Assembly (NCBI GenBank): GCA_024400835.1
Contig: JAKSMC010000038.1
Coordinates: 1-33,162, forward strand
Length of the DNA: 33,162 nt
Direction of reading: 5' to 3'
DNA from: Bacteroidales bacterium
GTDB taxonomy: Bacteria; Bacteroidota; Bacteroidia; Bacteroidales; WCHB1-69
Shown here: piece after piece, positions 7,761 to 17,185 of the stretch
Layout: every line of letters begins with the position of its first letter
How positions within the stretch are numbered: the first letter of the stretch is position 1
The notes under the pieces: generated by a model
Database searches by the model: none
The model's input: only the letters and a program-made list of their open reading frames with translations
What the model was told of the DNA's origin: nothing
Position numbers and translations under genes: made by a program

Positions 7761-7795
7761 AAAACAAAAAAGAACTCAACGGTTCATTGAGTTCT
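7761..7795 (-). terminator. Rho-independent terminator after tRNA-Ser
   Basis: AGAACTCAA (7771-7779) and TTGAGTTCT (7787-7795) form a perfect 9-bp stem with a 7-nt loop. On the minus strand it is followed by TTTTTGTTTT. It begins 7 nt after the tRNA 3' end and should limit read-through into the kinase operon. Confidence 0.85.
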
Positions 7796-7801
7796 GAATT
7801 T

Positions 7802-7889
<88 letters not shown>

Positions 7890-7900
7890 AAAAAGGAGCG

Positions 7901-7930
7901 CAAAAATAACATTTTTACAATATATATCAA
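7901..7930 (-). promoter_or_regulatory. Promoter of tRNA-Ser
   Basis: On the minus strand TTG (complement of 7928-7930), a 19-nt spacer and TATTTTTG (complement of 7901-7908) match the Bacteroidota consensus closely. The -7 box ends 11 nt before the mature tRNA 5' end. Confidence 0.7.
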
Positions 7931-7983
7931 TTTGCCGTATCTTTTGAAGGAAATATGGCTGTAAAATATTTGTTTATAAAGAA

Positions 7984-8775
7984 TTACTGCTTTGTTTTGA
8001 AAATATTGCCTTCTTCTGTGATTACGAAATCCTCTGTCAGATGGAAGCAGTTTCGGAGATTTTCCGGAGAAAGGACTGCTTTGATGACATCATGATTCAG
8101 TATTTTACCATCCTGCATGAGCATGGCATGTGTGGCGTATTCCAGTGCGATGGAGAAGTCGTGCAGGATGATGAGAATCATGACGCCCTGTCGGTTCAAT
8201 TTGGCTAAGATGTCCATGATTTCATAGCGGTGTGCTACGTCGAGATTGGACAGCGGTTCGTCCAACAGCATTATAGGAGTTTGCTGCGCCATCGCGCGTG
8301 CAATGAGCGCGCGTTGCATTTCGCCTCCGCTCAACTCGCTCAAGAGCCGGCTGCTGAGGTGCGTGAGATTGCATCTGTCCAGCATCTCGCGCACTATCCG
8401 GTCATCTTGCGCACTCGCACCCTGCCACTTCTTCTGGTAGGGGTAGAGACCCATCATAACAAGGTCGTAAACCGACACGTCAAACACGTTGTCTTGGTGC
8501 TGCGGCACGTAAGACACTAATTTGGCGAGTTCTGTGCTCTCGTACTCCTGTATCGATTTTCCGTTAACTTTGATGTCGCCGTTGGTAAAGGGCAGCATCC
8601 GCCCAATGCATTTGAGCAATGTGGATTTCCCGGACCCGTTTGGCCCCATCAGGGCACAAAACTCGCAGTCCGCAAAGTCTGCCGACAAGTCTTGGAAAAT
8701 CTGCTCTTTCCCATATGCAAAGGCTATATGCTCAATGTTGACGGTGTTCATTGGTCGTTTTATCGATTCATCCAT
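7984..8775 (-). CDS. ABC transporter ATPase, iron-siderophore/cobalamin type, orphan
   Basis: 263 residues (or 255 from the alternative ATG at 8751). It has the full ABC ATPase motif set: Walker A GPNGSGKST (44-52), Q-loop Q92 in SYVPQHQD, signature LSGGEMQR (148-155), Walker B IMLLDEP (168-174) and switch His H205 (ILHDFS). The pattern SYVPQH...V.DLVMMGLYPY is typical of the FecE/BtuD/FhuC group that powers uptake of siderophores, haem or cobalamin. No permease or binding protein is in the window, so the transport partner is elsewhere. It follows mutL after 8 bp. The upstream start at 8775 lies in a short GATGAA-type repeat, so the start is uncertain. Confidence 0.88.
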   Translation of the reverse strand: MDESIKRPMNTVNIEHIAFAYGKEQIFQDLSADFADCEFCALMGPNGSGKSTLLKCIGRMLPFTNGDIKVNGKSIQEYESTELAKLVSYVPQHQDNVFDVSVYDLVMMGLYPYQKKWQGASAQDDRIVREMLDRCNLTHLSSRLLSELSGGEMQRALIARAMAQQTPIMLLDEPLSNLDVAHRYEIMDILAKLNRQGVMILIILHDFSIALEYATHAMLMQDGKILNHDVIKAVLSPENLRNCFHLTEDFVITEEGNIFKTKQ

Positions 8776-8783
8776 TCATCCCT

Positions 8784-10658
8784 TCATCTCTCAAAATATC
8801 TCCCAACCTCTTCGTTTTCAAGAAGATGCAGAATGGCCTTGTTGGAAGGCGTGGTGCCTGAGCAGCTGCAGGCGAAGAGCTGTTGCAGCAGGCTGCGGAC
8901 TTCTTCAGGCGTGGTGAGTGGCTTGAAGCGGCTGCGCTGTTGGCGGGCCATGCAGATGGCCATGTTCCGTTGGCTGTCTGCCCGGTAGAGGAACTGGTTG
9001 GTTTTGAAGTCGTCAAGGGCCTTTTCGATGATGGTTTGCACGTCGCCTTCATCGGTCCCGTCGTTGGGCGTGCCGTTGACTGCGAAATGGGTGTTGTCTA
9101 TTTTTTCCAGTTCATAGCCCAACTTCAGGAAGTCGGCGGTGAGCGACTCGGCAAGGTCGGCCTGTGCGGGCGTGAGCGTGATGGTCATGGGGAACAGGCT
9201 CTGTTGTACGCGCACGGGCGTGTGCTGCAGGGCTTCCATATAGCGGTCGTACATGATGCGCTCGCGGGCGTGCACGATATCCACAATCATGGCTTGCTCG
9301 TTGAGTTTGCAGAAGATGTATCGGTTCTCCGTGATGAAGTAGGGCAGCTCTTCGGGAACCTCCTGCGTGATTGTCTCTTGCGGAGAATCGGTACCCATGT
9401 CGGCTTCGAGTTGTGTCTCTTGCGGTGTGTTGACCTGCTCGGTCTGTATGCCCTTTAGGAACTCTTCCCAGCCGCCTGGTGAGGTGGAGCGCTCGCGCCA
9501 CTCTTTGGAAAAACTGCTGAAACTGTTCCCATGCGAGGTGTGTGCAGGCACGGTGTCGAACGGGTTGAAGTTGGGGTTGGCACCCGTGGACGGCATCACG
9601 ATATCGTGGCCGGCGGGCATCTCTGGAGTCTCCAAACTTCTATCCACGTCAAACTCAATTTGCGGAGTCAGTGACATGGTGCCGAGAGACTTCTTCACAG
9701 CGGAGTTGAGGAATCCGAACACGAGTTTCTCGTCTTGCAACTTGACCTCGACCTTGGTGGGGCTGACATTGATGTCTATGGATGAAGGATCTATTTCAAT
9801 TTCAATAAAATATGCGGGCCTATAGCCTTGGGGGATAAGTTCGGAGTAGGCTGTTTCCACCGCGTAGTTGAGCAGGTTGTGGCGCACATATCGGTGGTTG
9901 ATGAACATATACTGCTCGCTTTTTTTCTTCTTGGCATTCTCCGGCTTGGCAATGAAGCCCGTGATTTTCATGAAATCGGTGACTTGCTCTACAGGGAACA
10001 ATTTGTCTTTGAAACTGTTTCCGAAAATGTTGACGATGCGTTGTCGGAAGTTGGAGGCGACGAGTTTGAGCAACAGTTTGCCGTTGTGATAGAGCGTGAA
10101 GCCGATATCGTGGTGGATGAGGGCGACGCGGTAGAACTCTTCCTCGATGTGGGTCATTTCGATGTTGTCAGACTTCAGGAAGTTGCGGCGTGCGGGCACG
10201 TTGAAGAAGAGGTTCTTGACGGCCACGGAAGTGCCGTCGGGGGTGGCGATGACCTCGTGGGCTTTGATGTCGGCGCCTTCTACGAGCACGAGGGTGCCGG
10301 TGGAGTCTGCCGCCTGTTTGGTCTTGAGCTCCACGTGGGCGATGGCTGCGATGGAGGCTAATGCCTCGCCGCGGAAACCCTTGGTGGTGATGTGGAACAG
10401 GTCGTCGGCGCTGCGTAGCTTGGAGGTGGCGTGGCGCTCGAAGCAGAGCCGGGCGTCGTTGAAGGACATACCCTTGCCATTGTCGATGACCTGGATGAGC
10501 GTGCGCCCAGCATCTTTGACAATGAGCTGTATTTCTGAGGCCCCGGAGTCAACGGCGTTTTCTACCAGCTCCTTGACCACAGAGGCGGGGCGTTGCACCA
10601 CTTCGCCTGCGGCAATTTGGTTGGCTACCGCATCGGGAAGAAGACGAATGATATCCAT
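8784..10658 (-). CDS. mutL: DNA mismatch repair protein MutL
   Basis: 624 residues; start set at MDIIRLLPD, where MutL proteins normally begin. The N-terminal GHKL ATPase has E30/N34 (KELVENAVDSGA), DNGKGM (59-64) and GFRGEAL (94-100), and the following transducer domain is present (NGTPN is not part of it; see FINVSPTK-type stretch DINVSPTKVEVKL). A variable linker follows, then a C-terminal dimerisation domain. At the usual endonuclease motif DQHA-x2-E-x4-E this protein has DIVHARERIMYD (from about residue 460), and the CPHGRP-type motif is not recognisable (CSGTTPSNKAI in the region), so the nicking site may be degenerate. It sits between a small membrane protein gene (18 bp upstream) and the ABC ATPase. 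Confidence 0.97.
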   Translation of the reverse strand: MDIIRLLPDAVANQIAAGEVVQRPASVVKELVENAVDSGASEIQLIVKDAGRTLIQVIDNGKGMSFNDARLCFERHATSKLRSADDLFHITTKGFRGEALASIAAIAHVELKTKQAADSTGTLVLVEGADIKAHEVIATPDGTSVAVKNLFFNVPARRNFLKSDNIEMTHIEEEFYRVALIHHDIGFTLYHNGKLLLKLVASNFRQRIVNIFGNSFKDKLFPVEQVTDFMKITGFIAKPENAKKKKSEQYMFINHRYVRHNLLNYAVETAYSELIPQGYRPAYFIEIEIDPSSIDINVSPTKVEVKLQDEKLVFGFLNSAVKKSLGTMSLTPQIEFDVDRSLETPEMPAGHDIVMPSTGANPNFNPFDTVPAHTSHGNSFSSFSKEWRERSTSPGGWEEFLKGIQTEQVNTPQETQLEADMGTDSPQETITQEVPEELPYFITENRYIFCKLNEQAMIVDIVHARERIMYDRYMEALQHTPVRVQQSLFPMTITLTPAQADLAESLTADFLKLGYELEKIDNTHFAVNGTPNDGTDEGDVQTIIEKALDDFKTNQFLYRADSQRNMAICMARQQRSRFKPLTTPEEVRSLLQQLFACSCSGTTPSNKAILHLLENEEVGRYFER

Positions 10659-10676
10659 GGGATTAGTCAATAGTGA

Positions 10677-10922
10677 TTATAAGAAGAATTTGAAGCAGAT
10701 GACGGCCAGAATGATGGCGAAAAAGAGCATGGTGACGATGGTCAGCCAGGGAATGTTCTTCTTGTCATCGGCATGACGGCGTTTGCTGGACCACTCGCGG
10801 TGGAGCTCGTTGGCGAAATCCTGTTTTTTGTCACCTGTGCTTAATTCCTCGTCAGGCTTGTAAAAACGGGGTTTGTAGTTGAATTCGCGGGCCTCGTGTT
10901 TGTCAATGTTGAATAGTGCCAT
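10677..10922 (-). CDS. Small single-span membrane protein
   Basis: 81 residues. A polar N-terminus includes FNYKPRFYKPDEE, then a charged stretch and one C-terminal membrane helix (about residues 60-80), suggesting a tail-anchored protein facing the cytoplasm. The FNYKPRFY motif near mutL recalls a small conserved Bacteroidota family, some members of which have carried an implausible riboflavin synthase label; this is recollection, not a search result. No catalytic motif is visible. It is likely cotranscribed with mutL 18 bp downstream. Confidence 0.8.
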   Translation of the reverse strand: MALFNIDKHEAREFNYKPRFYKPDEELSTGDKKQDFANELHREWSSKRRHADDKKNIPWLTIVTMLFFAIILAVICFKFFL

Positions 10923-10945
10923 AGTCGTTGTTTTTTTTGAAGGTG

Positions 10946-10953
10946 CAAAGATA
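10946..10953 (-). promoter_or_regulatory. -7 element for the small membrane protein-mutL operon
   Basis: TATCTTTG on the minus strand, followed by CACC, 23 nt before the ATG at 10922. No convincing -33 TTG is seen. Confidence 0.5.
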
Positions 10954-11041
10954 TTAAAAATCCACGATTCTACTAAAAAACGAAAAATGAAAAATCACGA
11001 AATTTGATAATGAAAAAATGCCATCGGATTTTCTATTTTTG

Positions 11042-11049
11042 TATCTTTG
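11042..11049 (+). promoter_or_regulatory. -7 element of gltX
   Basis: TATCTTTG followed by CAGCC, 40 nt before the gltX ATG. No good -33 TTG at the usual spacing. Confidence 0.5.
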
Positions 11050-11089
11050 CAGCCTTTTTATAACATGGTAAATTATATAAAATAGAAAA

Positions 11090-12604
11090 ATGAATCCCAG
11101 AGTTAGATTTGCCCCGTCACCTACGGGCCCGCTGCATATCGGCGGCGTGAGAACAGCCTTGTACAACTACCTTTTTGCTAAGAAAAACAACGGTACGCTG
11201 TTGCTGCGTATTGAAGATACTGACCAAACCCGCTTTGTTCCGGGCGCCGAAGAGTATATCGTCGAAGCTTTCAAATGGCTCGGCATTGAGTTTGATGAAG
11301 GCGTCGGCATCGGCGGCGAATACGGCCCCTATAAGCAGTCCGAACGTAAGGCAATGTACAAACCTTACGCAGAACAGCTGGTGAACGACGGCTGGGCCTA
11401 CTATGCGTTCGATACTCCGGAAGCCCTGGATGCCAAGCGCAAAGAGGCCGAAGCCAACAAGAAGACTTTCCAATATGATGCCACCACTCGTATGGATATG
11501 GTGAACTCGCTCACCCTTCCTGCCGATGAGGTGACCCGTCGCCTTGAGTCCGGCGAGCCCTACGTCGTGCGTTTCAAATATCCTGCCAATTTGGATATCC
11601 ACGTGTTCGATTTGGTCCGTGGCGAGGTGGTCATCAATTCCAATCTCCTGGATGACAAAGTCCTCTACAAGTCTGATGGTATGCCGACCTATCATTTGGC
11701 TAATATCGTGGATGACCATACGATGAAGATCACGCATGTCATCCGTGGCGAGGAATGGCTTCCTTCTGCTCCGCTGCACGTGATGCTCTATAAGGCCTTC
11801 GGCTGGGAGGCCCCCCAGTTTGCACATCTTCCGCTGCTGCTCAAACCCGATGGCAACGGCAAACTCAGCAAGCGCGACGGCGACCGCCTCGGCTTCCCTG
11901 TCTTCCCCCTTCAGTGGCACGATCCCAAATCTGGTGAGACTTCTTCCGGCTATCGCGAGTCCGGCTACCTGCCCGAAGCCGTCATCAATATGCTGGCCCT
12001 CCTCGGCTGGAACCCCGGTAATGACCAGGAGATGATGTCTATGGACGAACTTATCCAATATTTCTCTATCGACAAAATCAGCAAGGCGGGCGCGAAGTTC
12101 TCTTTGGACAAAGCTAAGTGGTTCAACCATGAGTATATACAACTCAAAAGTGCCGATGACATGTATCCCTATTTTGAAAAAATTTTAAAAGAAAAGGGAA
12201 TTGAGTGCAACAAAAACTATGTAAATTCCGTCTATGAACTGATAAAGGACAGATTGAACTTCATTGGCGATTTCTGGGAACAGGCCAACTACTTCTTCGT
12301 GGCTCCGACAGAATATGACCCGCAGGCTTTGAAAAAACGTTGGAAAGAGGGCACAGGCGATAAGTTGAGAGTCATTGATTCTATGTTGCAGGAATTCAAA
12401 CCTTATGATAAGGAAAAAGCCCACGATGCGGTGATGAAATACATCCAGGACAATGAACTCAATATGGGTCAGGTGCTGAACAGCCTCCGTATCGCCATTG
12501 TTGGAACGGCTCGCGGCCCCGAACTCTTCACCATGATTAACGTCATTGGCGTAGAAGAAGTTCACAAACGTGTGGAGCGCGCCATTGCCACAGTTGAAGC
12601 CTAA
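11090..12604 (+). CDS. gltX: Glutamate--tRNA ligase
   Basis: 504 residues, normal length for a bacterial GluRS. The class I synthetase signatures are present: [20 protein letters not shown] with HIGG at 16-19 (HIGH motif) and KLSKR at 258-262 (KMSKS motif). GluRS features such as [11 protein letters not shown] follow the first motif. It charges tRNA-Glu with glutamate in the cytoplasm. The C-terminal anticodon-binding region is complete ([25 protein letters not shown] ending). It has its own -7 box, and the T9SS protein gene follows 35 bp downstream on the same strand. Confidence 0.98.
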   Translation: MNPRVRFAPSPTGPLHIGGVRTALYNYLFAKKNNGTLLLRIEDTDQTRFVPGAEEYIVEAFKWLGIEFDEGVGIGGEYGPYKQSERKAMYKPYAEQLVNDGWAYYAFDTPEALDAKRKEAEANKKTFQYDATTRMDMVNSLTLPADEVTRRLESGEPYVVRFKYPANLDIHVFDLVRGEVVINSNLLDDKVLYKSDGMPTYHLANIVDDHTMKITHVIRGEEWLPSAPLHVMLYKAFGWEAPQFAHLPLLLKPDGNGKLSKRDGDRLGFPVFPLQWHDPKSGETSSGYRESGYLPEAVINMLALLGWNPGNDQEMMSMDELIQYFSIDKISKAGAKFSLDKAKWFNHEYIQLKSADDMYPYFEKILKEKGIECNKNYVNSVYELIKDRLNFIGDFWEQANYFFVAPTEYDPQALKKRWKEGTGDKLRVIDSMLQEFKPYDKEKAHDAVMKYIQDNELNMGQVLNSLRIAIVGTARGPELFTMINVIGVEEVHKRVERAIATVEA

Positions 12605-12639
12605 TCTGCGTTTTGTATAATTTTTTTAAAGCATATCAA

Positions 12640-14937
12640 ATGAAATCAAGAATCCTTTGGGTGGTAACAATGCTCCTGGTGTGTTTTACAGGACGAGCCC
12701 AGAACGTAACAGTGTCTTCATCAGTAGGTCAGAACCCGCAGACGCTGATTGACCAGCATTTGGCTGGCGAAGGTGTGAAACTGACGAACGGGAAGTTCAA
12801 CAACAGTACGGCAAATATCTCGTCCGCACAGATTGGAACATTCTCGCTGCCGGCTACGGCGAACACCTTCCCATTCCATTCCGGCTTGGTGATGACCACC
12901 GGCAATGTCTCTGTCGCCGCTGGCCCGAACAGCGCTTCCAGTGAGGCTAACACTTCGGGTGTTAGCTCTTATACGGATACGCAGCTGTCACCACTGACTT
13001 CCCCGTACACGGTCAATAATAGTGCCGCCTTGGATTTTGATTTCGTGGCTTATTCGGATACCTTTGCTTTCAGCTACATCTTTGGCTCTGAGGAATATCC
13101 CGAATTTGCCTGCTCCAGCTTTAACGATGCGTTTGCTTTCTTCCTGTCAGGTCCGGATCCGGTGACTTATACAAATATGAACAGGAATATTGCCATTATT
13201 CCTAATACGATTACTGCAGCCAATCCGAATGGCGTGCCGGTGACCATTAACAATATCAACCAAGGTGCCGGAACTTCTGGATCTTCTGGAAACTGCCATC
13301 CGCAACAAGCCCTATTCGCACAATATTACCATAGCAATCCATCTGGAAGTCAGGGTGTTGAATATGATGGCTATACGGTGGCTTTGACTGCACAGGCCAC
13401 CATTCTGGCTTGTGAAACCTACCACATGCATTTGGCTATCTGTAATACACAGGATAATGGTTATGATTCCGGTGTGTTCCTCAAGGAGGGTAGTTTCTAC
13501 AGCCCTACGATGCAGATTGAAAAAGATTTCAATTTGAATCCCGTTGGGATGGACTTAGGTGATACGTTGATTCAGAATTGCCGCGATGTGGATATTCGTC
13601 TGCAACTTCCCCGCCCGGTGTTGCAAGGTATTTATCATACGGATATCCAATTTTTAGGAGACGCGACGCTGGGTGTGGATTATGAGATGTCTATAAACGG
13701 CTTCCCAGTGACGCAGGTGGAGAACTCTTTTTATTTCCAGGCTGACTCCGATAACGTGAAATTGCACATGGGCATGCTTCCTACGGCAACTTGTGAAAAC
13801 GGAGTAAAACAGGCAATCCTGATTTTGACTACAGTGTTCTGCGATGCTTACGAAGATGCTCGGAGAACGGATACCCTTTATTTCTATCTGAAATGCAACG
13901 ATACCATTCGTTTGAAAGATAGAGAACAGGCTTGCTGCCACGAGTGCGACAATATTCTTGTGGAATTGGAAAGCGGTGCTGATGATCTGCTGTACGAATG
14001 GTCTCCGGCAGTCGAAATTGACAATCCCAATGCTCAAACTTCTACAGCCCATATTACAGAGAACAGAACGTATACGGTAATAGCTAAAGACCGCTACGGT
14101 TGTTTGGCAGATACGGCAACGGTGGATGTGACCATCCACACGCAACCAGAGGTGGATTTGCGTATCACGCCGGATCATGGTTGTGCCCCGTTAGGCGTCA
14201 ACATCAGAACGATGAATATGCCGGAAGACTGTAATATTTATTGGCACGTCACGAATGATACGTTGTTCGATCACGTGGATTCAACCAGCAATCCGTTGCT
14301 GCTGACCCTGGATTCCGCAGGTTACTATGATGTCTATTTGTGGCTCTCTACAGCTCCCGGCTGCTCTGACTCCATTATGATGGGCAATGCCATCCGCGTT
14401 TCTGGTTTCCCACATGCAAGTTTCACGTTCTCTCCCGAAGAGGCCAGCAATGGTGAAACGGTCTATTTCTACGATAATTCCACGGGCGGAATTACAAACT
14501 GGCATTGGAATTTCGGCGACAATGGAACTTCCAACGAACAGAATCCGCAGCACGCATATCATCTCACAGCTTCTGATAATATGACAGTCCGCCTGAGTGT
14601 TTCCAACGAGGACGGCTGCTCGGATGATACTACTGCCGTTGTCCCTGTAGTTGATGATTTCGCATTGTATGTCCCGAGTTCATTTACTCCTAATAATGAT
14701 AAATTGAACGATGTGTTCCAGCCCAAAGTGAACGATGTGGCTTACTATCGTTTGGAACTTTATGACAGAAATGGCAATTTGTTCTTTGTGACAGAGGATC
14801 CTGATATCCCTTGGGACGGAACAGTCGGCGGCAAACCGGCCCCGTCAGGCGTTTATGTCTGGGTCATCCAATATATTCGCTATTCCAATGTGAATAGAAA
14901 ATTGATAAAGAAGGGTTCGGTAACATTGTTGAGATAA
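12640..14937 (+). CDS. T9SS-exported surface protein: choice-of-anchor L, PKD and type B sorting domains
   Basis: 765 residues from MKSRILWVV, which opens a signal peptide ending GRAQ; an upstream ATG at 12613 would spoil it. Residues about 15-270 match the choice-of-anchor L pattern (TLIDQHLAGEGVKLTNGKF; FAFSYIFGSEEYPEF; NDAFAFFLSG). Ig-like segments follow, one with a Cys pair (ACCHECDN). A PKD-type domain lies near 585-675 (WHWNFGDNGTSNEQNP). The last 90 residues match the gliding-motility-associated type IX sorting domain, type B (SSFTPNNDKLNDVF; YDRNGNLFF; PSGVYVWVIQY). It should be exported by Sec and then delivered to the cell surface by T9SS. Its stop codon overlaps the tex start by one base. 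Confidence 0.92.
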   Translation: MKSRILWVVTMLLVCFTGRAQNVTVSSSVGQNPQTLIDQHLAGEGVKLTNGKFNNSTANISSAQIGTFSLPATANTFPFHSGLVMTTGNVSVAAGPNSASSEANTSGVSSYTDTQLSPLTSPYTVNNSAALDFDFVAYSDTFAFSYIFGSEEYPEFACSSFNDAFAFFLSGPDPVTYTNMNRNIAIIPNTITAANPNGVPVTINNINQGAGTSGSSGNCHPQQALFAQYYHSNPSGSQGVEYDGYTVALTAQATILACETYHMHLAICNTQDNGYDSGVFLKEGSFYSPTMQIEKDFNLNPVGMDLGDTLIQNCRDVDIRLQLPRPVLQGIYHTDIQFLGDATLGVDYEMSINGFPVTQVENSFYFQADSDNVKLHMGMLPTATCENGVKQAILILTTVFCDAYEDARRTDTLYFYLKCNDTIRLKDREQACCHECDNILVELESGADDLLYEWSPAVEIDNPNAQTSTAHITENRTYTVIAKDRYGCLADTATVDVTIHTQPEVDLRITPDHGCAPLGVNIRTMNMPEDCNIYWHVTNDTLFDHVDSTSNPLLLTLDSAGYYDVYLWLSTAPGCSDSIMMGNAIRVSGFPHASFTFSPEEASNGETVYFYDNSTGGITNWHWNFGDNGTSNEQNPQHAYHLTASDNMTVRLSVSNEDGCSDDTTAVVPVVDDFALYVPSSFTPNNDKLNDVFQPKVNDVAYYRLELYDRNGNLFFVTEDPDIPWDGTVGGKPAPSGVYVWVIQYIRYSNVNRKLIKKGSVTLLR

Positions 14938-17075
14938 TGAAAGAAAGAAACTACGCGCTGCAGATTGCCCAAGAGTTGCAGCTGACAGAGGAACAGGTGA
15001 AAAACACACTGACCTTGTTGGAAGGTGGCGCCACCATCCCGTTTATTTCCAGATATAGGAAAGAAGCCACAGGCAGTTTGGATGAGGTCCAAATCGGCCA
15101 GATCCGTGATTTGCATATCCGTTATGTGGAATTGGACAAACGCCGTGCGGCCATTTTGGATTCTATTGCGGAACAGGGAAAACTTACGCCCGAGCTGGAA
15201 TCGAAAATCAATGCTGCCATGACGATGAGCGAGTTGGAAGACTTGTATCTTCCGTATCGTCCCAAACGTCGTACGCGCGCAATGATGGCTGCTGAAAAGG
15301 GCTTGGAGCCCCTGGCTAAAATCATCAATGCGCAACAGCCTGTGGATTTGCACAAAGTTGCATCTGCCTATGTGAACGAAGAGAAAGGTGTGCATAATGT
15401 GGAGGAGGCTCTTGCCGGTGCTCGCGACATCATTGCCGAGCGCATCAGCGAGAACGTCTCTGTGCGCGCCCGCCTGCGTGGCACGTTCCGCCAGCATAGC
15501 ACGATTACCACCAAACTTATCAAGGACAAGGTTGACGAAGGTGAGAAATACCGCATGTACTATGACGCACACGAGAAACTGGCCAAGGCGCCGTCACATC
15601 GTGTGCTGGCTATGTTGCGTGGCGAAGAGGAGGGCATTTTGCGTGTCTCCATCGCACCTGATGAGGAACGCACTCTTGACTCTATGAAACGCTGGCTGAT
15701 ACATGGCAACAACAACTGCTCCCAGCAAGTGTGGATGGCTACTACGGATGCCTACAAGCGCTTGTTACAACCGCAGTTGGAAACGGAAATGCGTAATTTC
15801 TTCAAAGAGAAAGCCGATACAGAGGCCATCAACGTTTTCACGCAGAACCTGCGCCAACTGCTGTTGGCGGCTCCATTGGGACAGGTTACCACATTGGCCA
15901 TCGACCCGGGTTTCCGTACGGGTTGCAAGGTCGTCATCCTTGATCCTCAGGGAAAGCTGCTTTACAATGAAACCATCTATCCGCATCCGCCTGTCGCTCA
16001 GTACAAACTGGCATCCGACAAAATCAAGAGGCTGGTGCTCCAGTATAAGGTGGATGCCATCGCCATCGGCAATGGCACTGCCGGCAGAGAGACGGAAAAC
16101 TTCCTACGCTATATTCCTTTCGAACGCGACGTGAAAGCCTATATGGTCAACGAGAGCGGTGCGTCAGTGTACTCCGCATCTCCGGTGGCGCGCGCCGAGT
16201 TCCCCAACTATGACGTCACCGTCCGTGGCGCCGTCTCCATCGGTCGTCGCCTCATGGACCCGCTGGCTGAGCTGGTGAAGATAGATCCTAAGTCTATCGG
16301 TGTGGGTCAATACCAGCACGATGTGAACCAAAAACGTCTGCAGGAAAGCCTTGAGGCTACCGTTGAAAGCTGCGTCAACTATGTCGGCGTGGAACTCAAC
16401 ACGGCCAGCAAGGAACTGCTGTCGTACGTTTCCGGCATCGGGCCGTCACTCGCCCAGAACATCATAGACTATCGCAACGAACACGGCCCGTTTCCGTCTC
16501 GCGAGAGCCTGAAGGCCGTGCCGCGCTTCGGCGCCAAGGCCTTCGAACAATCCGCCGGCTTCCTGCGCATCCGCGATGCTGAGAATCCGCTGGACCGCAG
16601 TGCCGTGCATCCTGAAAGCTACGCGGTGGTGAACAAGATGGCCAAGGAGATGAAATGCACCGTCGCCGACCTTATCCTGAAAGAGGAAATTCGAAAGAAT
16701 ATAAATCTCACGCATTTTATATCTGCAAAGGTAGGCATGCCTACGTTGACCGACATCATGAAGGAATTGGCCAAGCCGGGCAGAGACCCGCGCAGCCATT
16801 TCGAAAAATTCGAGTTTGACAAAAATGTGCACAAAATCGAGGACTTGCAACCCGGCATGGTGCTCCCCGGTATCATTACCAATATCACCAATTTCGGATG
16901 TTTCGTTGATGTGGGCGTCCACCAAGACGGCTTGATTCACATCAGCAATCTTTCAGACAAACGGATTGATAACCCCAATGAGGTCGTTCATCTCAACCAG
17001 AAGGTGATGGTCCGCGTCATTGGCGTTGAGGTCGAACGCAAACGAATCAGTTTGTCGCTGCGAGGCGTGGAATGA
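14937..17075 (+). CDS. tex: Tex-family RNA-binding protein
   Basis: 712 residues, close to typical Tex length. In order: a Tex N-terminal helical domain (LLEGGATIPFISRYRKEATG), a YqgF/RNase H-like fold near 320-420 (TLAIDPGFRTGCK), helix-hairpin-helix repeats near 490-560 (VSGIGPSLAQNIIDYR; VPRFGAKAFEQSAGFLRI) and a C-terminal S1 domain (NFGCFVDVGVHQDGLIHIS). Tex proteins bind nucleic acid and act in transcription-related processes. The ATG overlaps the upstream stop codon (TAATG), so translation is probably coupled to the T9SS protein gene, an odd pairing for a housekeeping protein. Confidence 0.96.
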   Translation: MKERNYALQIAQELQLTEEQVKNTLTLLEGGATIPFISRYRKEATGSLDEVQIGQIRDLHIRYVELDKRRAAILDSIAEQGKLTPELESKINAAMTMSELEDLYLPYRPKRRTRAMMAAEKGLEPLAKIINAQQPVDLHKVASAYVNEEKGVHNVEEALAGARDIIAERISENVSVRARLRGTFRQHSTITTKLIKDKVDEGEKYRMYYDAHEKLAKAPSHRVLAMLRGEEEGILRVSIAPDEERTLDSMKRWLIHGNNNCSQQVWMATTDAYKRLLQPQLETEMRNFFKEKADTEAINVFTQNLRQLLLAAPLGQVTTLAIDPGFRTGCKVVILDPQGKLLYNETIYPHPPVAQYKLASDKIKRLVLQYKVDAIAIGNGTAGRETENFLRYIPFERDVKAYMVNESGASVYSASPVARAEFPNYDVTVRGAVSIGRRLMDPLAELVKIDPKSIGVGQYQHDVNQKRLQESLEATVESCVNYVGVELNTASKELLSYVSGIGPSLAQNIIDYRNEHGPFPSRESLKAVPRFGAKAFEQSAGFLRIRDAENPLDRSAVHPESYAVVNKMAKEMKCTVADLILKEEIRKNINLTHFISAKVGMPTLTDIMKELAKPGRDPRSHFEKFEFDKNVHKIEDLQPGMVLPGIITNITNFGCFVDVGVHQDGLIHISNLSDKRIDNPNEVVHLNQKVMVRVIGVEVERKRISLSLRGVE

Positions 17076-17122
17076 TGTTCCGAGATGCCCTTTGAACTTT
17101 AGGTGCCTATTCAGGATGTAGG

Positions 17123-17140
17123 GACGCAATTCATTGCGTC
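17123..17140. repeat. Perfect short hairpin in the tex/exporter gap
   Basis: GACGCAAT (17123-17130) and ATTGCGTC (17133-17140) are perfect inverted arms with a 2-nt spacer, preceded by GTAGG. It resembles small palindromic repeats dispersed between Bacteroidales genes. An AT-rich stretch with near-repeats of AAGTTTAAG (17147-17176) follows. The gap separates two convergent genes, so the hairpin might also end transcripts. Confidence 0.5.
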
Positions 17141-17185
17141 AGCTCAAAGTTTAAGATTTAAGGTTTAAAGTTTAAGAGGTCAACG

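Noticed and set aside
11117..12142. Long minus-strand open frame opposite gltX
   Set aside because: It lies wholly inside gltX, has no recognisable domain and is a shadow of that gene's codon use.
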